Shown here in pieces: positions 22,294 through 30,945 of a stretch of DNA of 64,000 nucleotides (the stretch's first letter is position 1; each line of letters begins with the position of its first letter). Origin of the DNA: Prochlorococcus sp. scB241_528O2. Its GTDB lineage: Bacteria > Cyanobacteriota > Cyanobacteriia > PCC-6307 > Cyanobiaceae. The translations under genes and the position numbers were made by a program. The stretch covers positions 25,702 to 89,701 of the forward strand of contig JFLJ01000130.1 of assembly GCA_000634115.1 (NCBI GenBank), given 5' to 3'. The notes beneath the pieces were generated by a model. The model was not told where the DNA came from. It saw only the letters and a list, made by a program, of their open reading frames with translations, and made no database searches.

Positions 22294-22932
22294 ATGAAAA
22301 TATTTTCGTTCTTTTCAAAATTTAAATTTAAATGGTGGAGCTGGGAAATCGATTTAGTAAAGCTTTTAAACTATTTATTTATTATTTTAGCTTTCTTTCC
22401 TGTTCTTCCTCATGAGAAGAGAGATGGGAAATTAATTTCTGTAATGGGTTTTGAAGCTAGAGAAAATAATTTCTATATTCGATTAAGTGATTTCTCAATT
22501 ACAGAAACAATTTCCGCAAAAAGTTTGAAAGAAGATGTTAAAAAAACAAATAAACGGAAAGAAAATAATATAAGTATTTTGGCAGAAATCGGACAATACT
22601 TAGAAGAGAATGGAAATATAAATAATGAAAAGTACAAGAACTATTTGCAGTCAAAAAATTACAGTGAAGAATTAAAGACATGTCTTATTTTAAGAAACAT
22701 GCTTATGAGTGAAATGGTTACTGACTCTAAGATAAGAAAGATATTCCATGATTATGTACCATCTCCAGTTCCTATTATCTGGGTATTAAGAATATTTATT
22801 CATTATATTTTGGATTATTTAAGTACTCCTTACTTCACCTCAGAGATGCTTAAAACAGGTGCCAAGAGATGTAGTGAATTTGATTATTTATGGCCATCTC
22901 TGAAATATCTTGATCTTACCTTTCAAGAATAA
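22294..22932 (+). CDS. Hypothetical protein with N-terminal membrane helix, 212 aa
   Basis: After a basic/Trp-rich start (FKFKWWSWEIDLVK) comes one helix (LLNYLFIILAFFPVL), then a charged soluble part and a second hydrophobic stretch near 158-178 (VPIIWVLRIFIHYILDYL). It may be a membrane-bound enzyme accessory, but no family is recognised. Confidence 0.6.
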   Translation: MKIFSFFSKFKFKWWSWEIDLVKLLNYLFIILAFFPVLPHEKRDGKLISVMGFEARENNFYIRLSDFSITETISAKSLKEDVKKTNKRKENNISILAEIGQYLEENGNINNEKYKNYLQSKNYSEELKTCLILRNMLMSEMVTDSKIRKIFHDYVPSPVPIIWVLRIFIHYILDYLSTPYFTSEMLKTGAKRCSEFDYLWPSLKYLDLTFQE

Positions 22933-23012
22933 AGTGTGATAATTGCCCAAAGTTCAACAAGAATGTCCATATGGATTTAAATTTTGTTAAGCAAAAAAAA
23001 GGGGTCTTTTGA

Positions 23013-23735
23013 TTAATCATATGTTTTTGAAGAGTTTTCTAATAATTCATTCAATTTTAAGAGTTCATCTTTGGTAAATTCGCGATATTTTCCTGTTGGC
23101 AGGTCTAACTTAATATTCATAACTCTTACACGCTTTAATGATTGAACTCTATAGCCTAAGGACTCACACATTCTCCTAATCTGACGGTTAAGTCCTTGAG
23201 TAAGTATGATTTTAAATTTTTTTGGTCCCAATTGTTTAACGAAACAATTCTTAGTTATGGTATCTAATATTTCAACTCCATTACTCATGGTTTGGATAAA
23301 TTGTCTATTTATCGGTCGATTAACACTAACGATGTATTCTTTTTCATGATTATTTCTTGCTCTGAGTATTTTATTTACGATGTCTCCATCGTTCGTTAAA
23401 AAAATCAATCCTTCACTTGGCTTATCCAATCTTCCAATAGGGAAGATTCTTTTAGGATACTTAATGAAATCTATAATATTGTCTGGTTCTACTCCCCTAT
23501 CAGTTGTGCACACAATACCAACAGGTTTATTAAAGGCTAAATATATTTTTTTTTGTTTCGTTGATTTTTCTATTCTTTGACCTTCAACTTCTACTTGATC
23601 ATCTTCTTCTACCTTATTACCTAATTCAGAGATTTTACCATTAATGGTTACTTTCCCTTTTTCAATTAGTCGATCTGCTCTTCTTCTAGAACAGAAACCT
23701 ACTTCACTTAAATATTTATTTATTCTGGTAGCCAT
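23013..23735 (-). CDS. rluF: 23S rRNA pseudouridine synthase, RluF-like
   Basis: 240 residues. An N-terminal S4 domain (INKYLSEVGFCSRRRADRLI) binds RNA. The RsuA-family catalytic motif is FPIGRLDKPSEGLIFLTNDG with nucleophile Asp104. ARNNHEKEYIVSVNRPI and LTQGLNRQIRRMCESLGY match the RluF subgroup closely, so uridine 2604 of 23S rRNA is the likely target. It lies 71 bp after the putative anti-sigma gene on the same strand, and may be the last gene of that unit. Similarity to heterotroph RluF suggests acquisition. Confidence 0.85.
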   Translation of the reverse strand: MATRINKYLSEVGFCSRRRADRLIEKGKVTINGKISELGNKVEEDDQVEVEGQRIEKSTKQKKIYLAFNKPVGIVCTTDRGVEPDNIIDFIKYPKRIFPIGRLDKPSEGLIFLTNDGDIVNKILRARNNHEKEYIVSVNRPINRQFIQTMSNGVEILDTITKNCFVKQLGPKKFKIILTQGLNRQIRRMCESLGYRVQSLKRVRVMNIKLDLPTGKYREFTKDELLKLNELLENSSKTYD

Positions 23736-23806
23736 CTTGTAAAAGGTACCTTTTTTTTATTTTAAATATATGGACAGATAGTAGACAATTTCGTCAAAAA
23801 TTTAAA

Positions 23807-24067
23807 CTACAAATCCTCAATAATTACATAAGTAACAAAATCATTAATTTCATTAACGTCAACAATATTTCTTGATGTCACTATTTGAGGAATAAAAACA
23901 AAGTAAATAATCAATGAGGCAAAAGTTAATCCAAAAACGTTTTTCTTAAAAATTAATTCTGTAAGCCTTTTATGAAAGGAATTTGATTTGAGTGTTTTTA
24001 ATTCTTGTTTATAAGAAAGTGCATTCTCAATCATTTGATTAAGACGTTCCTTGTTTAATTTAGACAT
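23807..24067 (-). CDS. Putative anti-sigma membrane protein
   Basis: 86 residues from MSKLNKERLNQMIENALSYK, a cytoplasmic helical domain, followed by one membrane helix (VFGLTFASLIIYFVFIPQIV) and a short outer tail. Its ATG overlaps the end of the ECF sigma gene by 8 bp, the common arrangement of a sigma factor and its membrane anti-sigma. No ZAS zinc motif is seen, so the assignment rests on position and topology. Confidence 0.55.
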   Translation of the reverse strand: MSKLNKERLNQMIENALSYKQELKTLKSNSFHKRLTELIFKKNVFGLTFASLIIYFVFIPQIVTSRNIVDVNEINDFVTYVIIEDL

Positions 24068-24614
24068 GCAAAAAATCCTCCACAATATCCTTTGGCAAAA
24101 TAGTTTTTAACTTTTTGCGCGCACGAATAATAAGGCTTTCAGTAGCCTTGTCACTTTTTTTTAAGATATTAGAAACTTCCCTTTGTTTATAACCAGAAAA
24201 ATAATGCAGCAAAATAGCTTCTTCCTGATCTTTAGGCAGTTTTTGAATATTTTTTAAAAGCATTTTTCTTAATTCATAAGTACTGTATTTGTTATTTATA
24301 AATTCTAAGCTTAAATAATTTTCTTTAAATTCTATAGAACTTTTATATCTTCTAAGAAAGTCCATAGAAGTTGAAAAAACGATCTTATAAATATATCCTT
24401 CGACACTTCCTTTATTTACCCATCGAGGAGCTGATTGCCATAGTTTAATTAAAGAAATTTGGACTACATCATCCGCATCTTCAAAATGCGATGGACCTAA
24501 AATATTAATTGCTGTTGCATGCATTTTGTATCCCAAAGCATTTGCAATAAATCGGAAAGATTCTTTATCACCCTTTGCTGTTTTGATCATATGAAAACTG
24601 AGGTCTTCAGACAT
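24060..24614 (-). CDS. ECF-type RNA polymerase sigma factor
   Basis: 184 residues. Region 2 includes EDADDVVQISLIKLWQ (45-60) and YIYKIVFSTSMDFLRRYK, for core binding and -10 recognition. Region 4 from about residue 126 includes KDQEEAILLHYFSGYKQREV and a basic recognition helix (LIIRARKKLKTIL). Such factors switch on small stress regulons. It sits between an EF-hand exported protein (3 bp upstream) and a membrane protein that overlaps its end. Island ECF factors are not part of the usual Prochlorococcus sigma set. Confidence 0.85.
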   Translation of the reverse strand: MSEDLSFHMIKTAKGDKESFRFIANALGYKMHATAINILGPSHFEDADDVVQISLIKLWQSAPRWVNKGSVEGYIYKIVFSTSMDFLRRYKSSIEFKENYLSLEFINNKYSTYELRKMLLKNIQKLPKDQEEAILLHYFSGYKQREVSNILKKSDKATESLIIRARKKLKTILPKDIVEDFLHV

Positions 24615-24617
24615 TCT

Positions 24618-24920
24618 TTAAACACCTTCATTACTAACTTTATTTATCCTTTTTTTCATTTCTTGCCTAACTGAGCCTAATTCTTTTTTTGATAACTTAT
24701 TATCACCGTTCTTATCAAAATTCAAAAATATTTTATCTATGCGATCGCGATGAGCTTCGATCATCTCGCCTTTAGAAATAAGTCCATCTCCATTCTTATC
24801 AATCTTTTGAAATCGCTTGTTAATCTTATTAAAATTAATTTTCTCATTTTTTTGATTAGAATAAGAAGGTAGTGTGATAAAAAAGGCTAATGTCAAAATT
24901 AAAAATGAAAAGTTTTTCAT
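24618..24920 (-). CDS. Exported EF-hand protein
   Basis: 100 residues. A signal peptide (FLILTLAFFITLPSYS) precedes two canonical EF-hand loops, DKNGDGLISKGE (41-52) and DKNGDNKLSKKE (69-80), both with a full set of Ca2+ ligands. It should bind calcium in the periplasm or at the surface. It is the first gene of the sigma operon, 3 bp before the sigma ATG, so it may be the sensor or the main target of the sigma/anti-sigma pair. Confidence 0.85.
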   Translation of the reverse strand: MKNFSFLILTLAFFITLPSYSNQKNEKINFNKINKRFQKIDKNGDGLISKGEMIEAHRDRIDKIFLNFDKNGDNKLSKKELGSVRQEMKKRINKVSNEGV

Positions 24921-25094
24921 AAATTCATTGGGTATCTATAAATTATTAACGCAGAAATTGATAAAAATCCTTCGCAAGAATATAAAAATAGGGAAACAAT
25001 GAAAAATGTTGCTCGATTAAACTCGACATACATTTAAATACAAGGCAAAAAATTACTAAGAGCTTACAAACCTAGCGAAACCAATATTTTTGAA

Positions 25095-25138
25095 GTGTTT
25101 TGGGAGAGTTAGATAGGATAATCGAATCATGTCGTCCA
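25095..25138 (+). repeat. tRNA-Pro 3' fragment, copy 7 (degenerate)
   Basis: AAGTGTTTTGGGAGAGTTAG and ATAATCGAATCATGTCGTCC align with the anticodon loop and T arm of the better copies. It lies in the 350-bp gap before the 25295 gene, which otherwise shows nothing. Confidence 0.5.
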
Positions 25139-25294
25139 AATAAGTTATTGGAGTAATTCTCAAATAATAATAAATTAAACCCAAAAATCTTGCATCATAA
25201 TTTTAATCTAACCAATTTAAATATCTTTTAATTGAAATAAATTAATGAAGAATAAAAGAGATTTAATTAGTATGTGAAAAATATTTTTACTTTA

Positions 25295-25984
25295 ATGAAA
25301 AAAAAATCTGGTTTTTTTGCTTTTATACTTTTATTTGCTTCATTGTTAGAAATATCATCAGTGTATGCTGGAACTTATCAATCAACTTGTCCAGCTAAGA
25401 AATTTGCCAAAATAGAAGCCGAAATAAGAAAGAACTTCAAGCCAAGAAAAAAATTCTCACAAAATGGTCCTCCTGATACTGTTGAACGAAGAATAAAAAA
25501 AGCTTTTAAAAAATGTAGAGTTCCAATTGAAATAACAGGAGAAGAAATAAGTTCCCCTGAGGTAACGATACCAATTACAAGAGTGACATCTTGGGTAAAA
25601 AGTGGTTATTCAAATAGGAGAATAAATACAGGAGTTACAACAACAATACTTTTTGGACCTTTAGGAGCATTAGGATTTCTAAGTAAAAAACATAGATACA
25701 GTTTCATTATTAAGGGGTTTGATGCAGAAGGTAAACAAGCAACAATACAAATTGATCTTTTTAGAAAGCCAGATATTGAGAGACTAACTCAAGAATTACT
25801 CTTGACTACAGATCTAACTATGGGTGAAAAGAGAAGTATTGAAAAAATAAGAAAACTAGAAAAAGAAGGATTTGATTCTTCGTTAAAAGAAGATGAAGAA
25901 GAAGAAAATATAAGGATGGAACCATTAAGGAAATCAGATGAAATGCGTTTAGATTTAGAAAAGAAGCAAAATTATGCGCCTTAG
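25295..25984 (+). CDS. Secreted hypothetical protein
   Basis: From MKKKSGFFAFILLFASLLEI the first 26 residues are a signal peptide, likely cut after VYA. The mature domain has two Cys (STCPAKK and KKCRVPI), a beta-rich middle (VTSWVKSGYSNRRINTGVTT) and an acidic/basic helical tail. An in-frame GTG at 25274 is an alternative start. No family is recognised. Confidence 0.65.
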   Translation: MKKKSGFFAFILLFASLLEISSVYAGTYQSTCPAKKFAKIEAEIRKNFKPRKKFSQNGPPDTVERRIKKAFKKCRVPIEITGEEISSPEVTIPITRVTSWVKSGYSNRRINTGVTTTILFGPLGALGFLSKKHRYSFIIKGFDAEGKQATIQIDLFRKPDIERLTQELLLTTDLTMGEKRSIEKIRKLEKEGFDSSLKEDEEEENIRMEPLRKSDEMRLDLEKKQNYAP

Positions 25985-26367
25985 AAATTTAAACCTCACA
26001 TTGTACCCAAAATATTTAAATACCAGCCCTAATTAAGCTACATTTTTCTCTAAAAGTCTTTAGCGATAACTTTTCTGATAATCTTGTTTTTAGGGTTTCT
26101 TCAAGCAGTAGGTGGGAATTTCTAATCCTATGGAAAAATCTACTTATAATTATTATCAATATTACATTTAACGAAAAATATCTATTATTTTTTTAGGTTT
26201 GATAAATCCCAAAGTTTTATTAGATTATCAAAATTAAGTTTATAAAACTAATAGTTTTTAAACCAATTAAAAAAGTAGTTTTTAATAAACTTATTTTTAA
26301 TTAATAAGAGATACTTTGATTTTTTTATAGTGTTATATTAAAGATCAATTTTATAAAGCTTTTAAAA
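25985..26367. other. Intergenic region without recognised features
   Basis: AT-rich sequence. A short stretch near 26098-26130 weakly recalls a tRNA T arm but is too degenerate to call. Nothing else is supported. Confidence 0.4.
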
Positions 26368-27081
26368 GTGCTTGGGTTATACCCTCAAAATTTTAAATTT
26401 AGCAAATTTGGATTTGCTAAGATTTCACCTGAGATGGGAAATAAGAGAGATTTTTTTAAGAAGCTATCCTTCAAAAAAAATAAAGATTTGCTTGTGAAAG
26501 ATAAAAAGGATGCTGGAGCTTTAAAAGTTAAAAAAGAAAATCTTCAAAAAAATTATAACTTATATGCTGATTTACTTTTGAGGTACGGATATATAAAAAT
26601 TGCTGAGGAACTTGTTAAAGATAAAATCTATCCATATGTTGTAATGCATATCATAAATGATAAAAATACTAAGGAACTAATATGGCATAGAGACCAATAT
26701 TTTCATGGTAAAGATTTTATAGGACCAAAATTTAAACTTTACAAGTTAGCAATTTATTTTCAGGATACAAATAAAAATAATGGAGTTACTGGATTCATAC
26801 CAAAATTCATTTCTCCAAGATTTAAAAATAGATATATAGATACTATTTTCGCTTACTTATCATCATTTTTATCTATTCATCCAAGATTATCTATTGGAGA
26901 AGCTGTAATTTTTAGTGGTAAAGTTATGCATCATCGACCTAGACAAAAAACTAATAATTTCAGAGAGGTTATAATTTTTTCCTGTACAAACAACCCAAAT
27001 AATCTTCCAAATCTTAAAAATAATAAAAATGAATTTTTAAATATTTTTATAAAGAGTAAGATTGATAATGGAATCAAATAA
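26368..27081 (+). CDS. PhyH-like 2-oxoglutarate/Fe(II) oxygenase
   Basis: 237 residues. The metal triad is visible as WHRDQYFHG (His107, Asp109) and KVMHHRPR (His188 or 189), with Arg199 of NNFREVIIF as the likely 2-oxoglutarate anchor. LAIYFQDTNKNNGVTGFIPK matches the central strands of phytanoyl-CoA dioxygenase-like proteins. Substrate is unknown; relatives hydroxylate lipids, amino acids or natural products. The frame opens with GTG at 26368; MGNKRDFF at 26434 is a later alternative. Confidence 0.75.
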   Translation: MLGLYPQNFKFSKFGFAKISPEMGNKRDFFKKLSFKKNKDLLVKDKKDAGALKVKKENLQKNYNLYADLLLRYGYIKIAEELVKDKIYPYVVMHIINDKNTKELIWHRDQYFHGKDFIGPKFKLYKLAIYFQDTNKNNGVTGFIPKFISPRFKNRYIDTIFAYLSSFLSIHPRLSIGEAVIFSGKVMHHRPRQKTNNFREVIIFSCTNNPNNLPNLKNNKNEFLNIFIKSKIDNGIK

Positions 27082-27494
27082 CAAATAAATTTAATTACCT
27101 TTGTTTTAATTCTGCTTGTAATTACAGCATATACAAATTTATATTTAACACTAAAAAGGAGAGAGAAAGCAATATTTAAAAGTAATGGGTAGTAATTTAA
27201 CTGTTAATTTTATATCTAATTTCAATCATATATACCTTTAGCATATTACTTAGATTCATATATCTACTAAAAATCTAAAATAATAAGCTATGGCCTCACT
27301 AATTTATTGAAACTATTTACTTGAATTGGAGCTTTGGGGAATTAATTAGGATATAGGTTCCAAAACTGCACACCTTTAGTAATAGCATTAAATCTCAGCA
27401 AATAATACTTTTCCCAAAAAGCCTTCAATCAAAAGTCCTTCAAATAATTTTTCTTAGGCTTGTTTTAAGAATACTAAAAATAAAAAGTAAATTT
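27082..27494. other. Intergenic region with a startless membrane-like frame
   Basis: A frame at about 27087-27193 encodes LITFVLILLVITAYTNLYL and a basic tail, but it lacks ATG, GTG or TTG. A possible very decayed tRNA fragment lies at 27334-27372. Nothing firm. Confidence 0.3.
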
Positions 27495-28112
27495 TTAGTA
27501 TTCTTCATAGCTAAATTTTTGACCTCCTATACTTGCTTCGTACATAAGACCTCCTTTTGAAAATGTAAGAACTGCAACTCCATCACTATAATCAGCAGAA
27601 GCATTAGCTCCCTCTGAGATTAACGCCGCACTCGCTGATGCTCCAAATTCAAAATTACCTTGAGTAAACCTTTCAAGGGATTTCTTATCTTTAAAAAAGA
27701 TAATCTGGCTAAATGCTTGTCCGCCTAATTGAAAACCGATAGATAACTGAGTCAAGGTGGTTGATCCAATAACATTACCTTTTTCAAATACCTCACCCTT
27801 CCCTCTCGCGCCTCCAATACCAATGCCTCCTTTCCCTACATTTGGGAAAACAGCATAACCTTGAGCTTTTTTAAAGTAAGGTTTCAAAGAGGATTTTTTT
27901 TTGAACTTATTTAATGCCTTTATCGTCTTATCACTAGCTTTTTTAACTTTACTATTTTTATCTAATGATGGTTTCCAACCAGAAATTAATAGTTGATCTG
28001 AAAATTTATTAAATTGAGATTGATTAAAATGGGATGATTTAACTGAAGCTAAATATTGTGGAAAAATTAATAGTGTAATCAAAAAAGATTTCCTAATGAC
28101 TCGCAAATACAT
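27495..28112 (-). CDS. SYLF-domain (Ysc84-type) lipid-binding protein
   Basis: 205 residues. A signal peptide (FLITLLIFPQYLASVKS) precedes a SYLF domain: AQGYAVFPNVGKGGIGIGGA, SIGFQLGGQAFSQIIFFKDK, FEFGASASAALIS and the glycine-rich end GGLMYEASIGGQKFSYEEY. SYLF proteins bind phosphoinositides or other membrane lipids; bacterial members are exported with unknown roles. It ends the last tRNA-fragment interval. Confidence 0.85.
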   Translation of the reverse strand: MYLRVIRKSFLITLLIFPQYLASVKSSHFNQSQFNKFSDQLLISGWKPSLDKNSKVKKASDKTIKALNKFKKKSSLKPYFKKAQGYAVFPNVGKGGIGIGGARGKGEVFEKGNVIGSTTLTQLSIGFQLGGQAFSQIIFFKDKKSLERFTQGNFEFGASASAALISEGANASADYSDGVAVLTFSKGGLMYEASIGGQKFSYEEY

Positions 28113-28190
28113 GATTTCTATTTTTAAAAGTCCTTAATATAACCTATTATAAATTTCACAAAAAATCATCCTAAAATTGATTTTTTTTTA

Positions 28191-28232
28191 TCAGACCACT
28201 AAGTCGTAAGTTCAAATCCTGTCTACCAAATT
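28191..28232 (+). repeat. tRNA-Pro 3' fragment, copy 8
   Basis: ACCACTAAGTCGTAAGTTC then AAATCCTGTCTACCAAATTA. The T arm is recognisable and the anticodon end is lost. Confidence 0.65.
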
Positions 28233-28554
28233 AGTTATAGCAGTTATAGCCATAACACTAAGCTGATTTAAAATTCACGAAATCACTTCTTCAAGGGAAA
28301 ACTCAAGTTAAAGCTAAGTTGGTGTAAATGAATTTCTGTAATAGGTTAAAAGCAAACCTCTTTCTCTAATTTTGGATAAATTATCAATCATAGAGATATT
28401 ATTTTTGTTTTATATGCCATCAAAAAAGAGTATCTTAGAATTTGAAGAATTTTAAAAAACAGTTTTAAATTTTACTCAGGGTATTTCTTCCTTTTACAGG
28501 CAATAACTTTACCTGCAAACTAAATTTTAAGTTTTATTATTTACATAACTAATT

Positions 28555-28647
28555 ATGAAAATAATGTTTGCTAATAATTTGAAAGTTGGATTCGCTAAAA
28601 AGTATAAATCGCGCTCAGAGAAAAAATTTTCAGAGGTTCATGGATAA
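28555..28647 (+). CDS. Possible 30-aa basic peptide
   Basis: MKIMFANNLKVGFAKKYKSR with tail SEKKFSEVHG. No ribosome site or family is recognised. The remaining sequence between 28233 and 28720 shows nothing. Confidence 0.2.
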   Translation: MKIMFANNLKVGFAKKYKSRSEKKFSEVHG

Positions 28648-28735
28648 CTAATTTACTAGCTTGCTTTATCAAAATCAATTTATGCATTTTATCCATTTTT
28701 AAATTTAATTGTTGGTGCTCTATCCGTATACTTTT

Positions 28736-28751
28736 GTACCTCAAACCGTAC
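28736..28751. promoter_or_regulatory. Conserved GTAC-N8-GTAC dyad, copy B
   Basis: GTACCTCAAACCGTAC, the exact reverse complement of 973-988. It stands upstream of the decayed copy of the same gene pair, at a similar distance. Confidence 0.5.
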
Positions 28752-28807
28752 ATCTCATTTAGTCGAACCACTGATGTGATTAGTTAGAACATAGTTATAA
28801 GTTCAGA

Positions 28808-28990
28808 TGCCTTCAAAACAGATCAAAACTTGTAATAAATATTTTAAGTTACAAAGATTGTTCAAATAATACAATTCAAGTCGGCTTCTATACTACTGAT
28901 GCATAAGATCACATGATGCACTAGAGAAGTTAACTCTTACTTCAATGAGCATCCTAAATCTGTAATCAGAATCCCACAAAAATTTTAAGG
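28808..28990 (+). pseudogene. Decayed paralog of the 722-907 gene
   Basis: It starts ATGCCTTCAAAA (compare MSSTP) and reads LSYKDCSNNTIQVGFYTTDA then a TAA; after shifts it recovers EVNSYFNEHPKSVIRIPQKF and a stop. Both ends align with the intact 61-residue protein. At least two frameshifts and one nonsense codon kill it. Confidence 0.75.
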
Positions 28991-28999
28991 TTATTTTTC

Positions 29000-29164
29000 A
29001 TGAATCTAAAAAGAACACCATTATCAATTCAAGATAAAAATTCAAGAGATCTTGATAATGCAAGTGATTATCCAACTATTGCTGATTTAATGAGAGAACA
29101 GAAAGGCTCGAATGATGATGTAAATACAGTTCACCATAGAAGAGATTTAGATTCTCTTGGTTAG
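29000..29164 (+). CDS. Paralog of the 525-710 protein, 54 aa
   Basis: MNLKRTPLSIQDKNSRDLDN matches the start of the 525-710 protein. The C-terminal half has diverged (SNDDVNTVHHRRDLDSLG) and is shorter. It may still be expressed even though its upstream partner is dead, since the shared promoter region is kept. Confidence 0.55.
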   Translation: MNLKRTPLSIQDKNSRDLDNASDYPTIADLMREQKGSNDDVNTVHHRRDLDSLG

Positions 29165-29666
29165 TTGATGACTAATAGTTAGTAATTAATTCTAAATAAT
29201 TACCTTTCTAAACCTTCACTAAAGAAAGAAGAGAGACGAAAGATATCAAGTGAACTTATAAGAGAAAAGTACATCTGCAATTGAGTCTTATAAACATTCT
29301 AAAAATGAAGATATGAGAGATATAATTTAAGCTTAAGATCTATTAATGCTGGATAAAACTCAATTTAGTGAAAGTTTAATGATAAGCACTGAATTATTCT
29401 TACATATTTATTGAAAAGAGATTTATTTACTAATCCAATTAGATTTATTTCTAATTAAATTGTTTAATTTTAATATCATTATTTTTCAAAAAGAGATAAA
29501 CTAAGTCAATCTAGAAATCTATATAAATCAATTCTTAAACAATAGGAATGTTAATTTAAATATTTTTTAGTTACTTAATTACCTTATTTTTTAATCATGG
29601 GGAAATGTTTATTAAATAATTAAGAGAACGTATAGATATTCAAAAGCTTAATCAAATTTAACTGAA
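29165..29666. other. Gap with decayed coding sequence
   Basis: Fragments such as AIESYKHSKNEDMRDI (about 29278-29325) interrupted by stops suggest a dead gene on the plus strand. No start or boundary can be set. Confidence 0.3.
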
Positions 29667-29684
29667 ATGTTTCATAATGGATTT

Positions 29685-29834
29685 ATGACAGACCCAATTC
29701 TTTATATATCTATGATTTTGGGATTTGGAGGGGTTTATATATTAATCTCTTCTTTCCATGATGACGATGATGATAGTAATGATGATGGAGAAAGATATAT
29801 TTATAATCTTGAATACACTAACTTAGTAAAGTAG
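29685..29834 (+). CDS. Small membrane protein with acidic tail, 49 aa
   Basis: A membrane helix (ILYISMILGFGGVYILISSF) is followed by an Asp-rich stretch (HDDDDDSNDDGERY) and a soluble end. An in-frame ATG at 29667 would add six residues. The acidic cluster could bind divalent cations. No family is recognised. Confidence 0.5.
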   Translation: MTDPILYISMILGFGGVYILISSFHDDDDDSNDDGERYIYNLEYTNLVK

Positions 29835-29898
29835 TTGATGTGTTGTAGGTCAATCAAAAAGTTGGCATTGGTCGGGGCAAGAGTAGGTAATGCTTAAT

Positions 29899-30537
29899 TT
29901 AAAACAAACTCATTTGATCAGTTTGTTTTTCATTGATTAATTCTGATACCCATCCTTCTGTTGACCATCCCTTCATTATTGGAACTAAATCTTTTAACTC
30001 ATTAGAATCTTTTACCCATCCTGTCCATTGTTCCTCATATCCATTTGGAACTACTACAGGCATACGGTGATGAAAAGGTTTAATCAGATCATTTGGTGCT
30101 GTTGTCAAAATACAGCAACTTTCTATTTCAACTCCATCAGACGAAGTCCAATTGCTCCAAATTCCTCCTAACCAAAAAGTCTCGTAATTTTCCTTACGTA
30201 TTCGGTATTTCTTCTCCAAAAAACCACTTGCAGGTAATAAGCATCTTTTATATTTCCAACTTTCACTAAATATTTTTTTTTCTTCTAGGGTTTCTGATCT
30301 TGCATTGAATGGTCTTGGTATTTTTTTATCCAATGGGTCTTTAACCCAAGGGCAAATAAAACCCCAAGTCATGAAGGTGGTTTTCATTTTACCCTCATTC
30401 TTAAGCACCAGAACTGGATTTGTTGGTCTAATTAAACTTTGGGTTTCGTATTTTGTATCAAGTCCACTTGGATAGTCTTGTTTTAAAACTTTAGGCAACT
30501 TATCAAATTTAGTAATAAGTTCAAATCTTCCACACAT
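29899..30537 (-). CDS. SRAP (YedK/HMCES-type) DNA-protein crosslink protein
   Basis: 212 residues. Cys2 at MCGRF becomes the new N-terminal nucleophile after Met removal and crosslinks to abasic sites in single-stranded DNA. The other site residues are present: Asn78 (PFNARSE), Glu108 (ASGFLEK) and His156/157 (FHHRMPVV). It shields abasic sites from breakage at stalled forks. The gene stands alone on the minus strand. Confidence 0.9.
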   Translation of the reverse strand: MCGRFELITKFDKLPKVLKQDYPSGLDTKYETQSLIRPTNPVLVLKNEGKMKTTFMTWGFICPWVKDPLDKKIPRPFNARSETLEEKKIFSESWKYKRCLLPASGFLEKKYRIRKENYETFWLGGIWSNWTSSDGVEIESCCILTTAPNDLIKPFHHRMPVVVPNGYEEQWTGWVKDSNELKDLVPIMKGWSTEGWVSELINEKQTDQMSLF

Positions 30538-30633
30538 TTATTTTCTCAAAGTTTATTTAAAATACATTAAAAAAATATGAGCTTATTTCTTCGTATTTTA
30601 GCTAGACTTTTAATCATTTATAGAAAACATCTG

Positions 30634-30945
30634 CTAATTCGAGAGTGTTTCAATTTCTTTATGTACAGAAAGAAATTCTTGATCTGTTAAAACTGGTGTA
30701 ACTTCAATTTCTACGCCAAAATTATCTACCCAAATATTACTCCACCTCCAAATATTCTGATGGTTTGAAGACTCAACAATTGCCCAACCATTAGCTCCCT
30801 GAGGATTTACTACTCGATTCAAAACTTTAAACCCATCAAACTCGTCACCTTCGCATCCGCCTTCAACAAAACCAGCAAAAGCTTCTGCACCCTGCATATG
30901 ACTTTCTTGATCTGGGAATTGCCAATGTACAATGTATGTTTGCAT
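30634..30945 (-). CDS. DUF3303-like protein
   Basis: 103 residues, starting TYIVHWQFPDQESHMQGAEA, with VVNPQGANGWAIVESSNHQN and WSNIWVDNFGVEIEVTPVL. This is the ferredoxin-like alpha/beta pattern of DUF3303 proteins common in marine cyanobacteria (from memory). There are no catalytic residues to assign. Confidence 0.7.
   Translation of the reverse strand: MQTYIVHWQFPDQESHMQGAEAFAGFVEGGCEGDEFDGFKVLNRVVNPQGANGWAIVESSNHQNIWRWSNIWVDNFGVEIEVTPVLTDQEFLSVHKEIETLSN

Noticed and set aside
27087-27193. Membrane-helix frame LITFVLILLVITAYTNLYL
   Set aside because: No ATG, GTG or TTG start in frame; kept only as a note.
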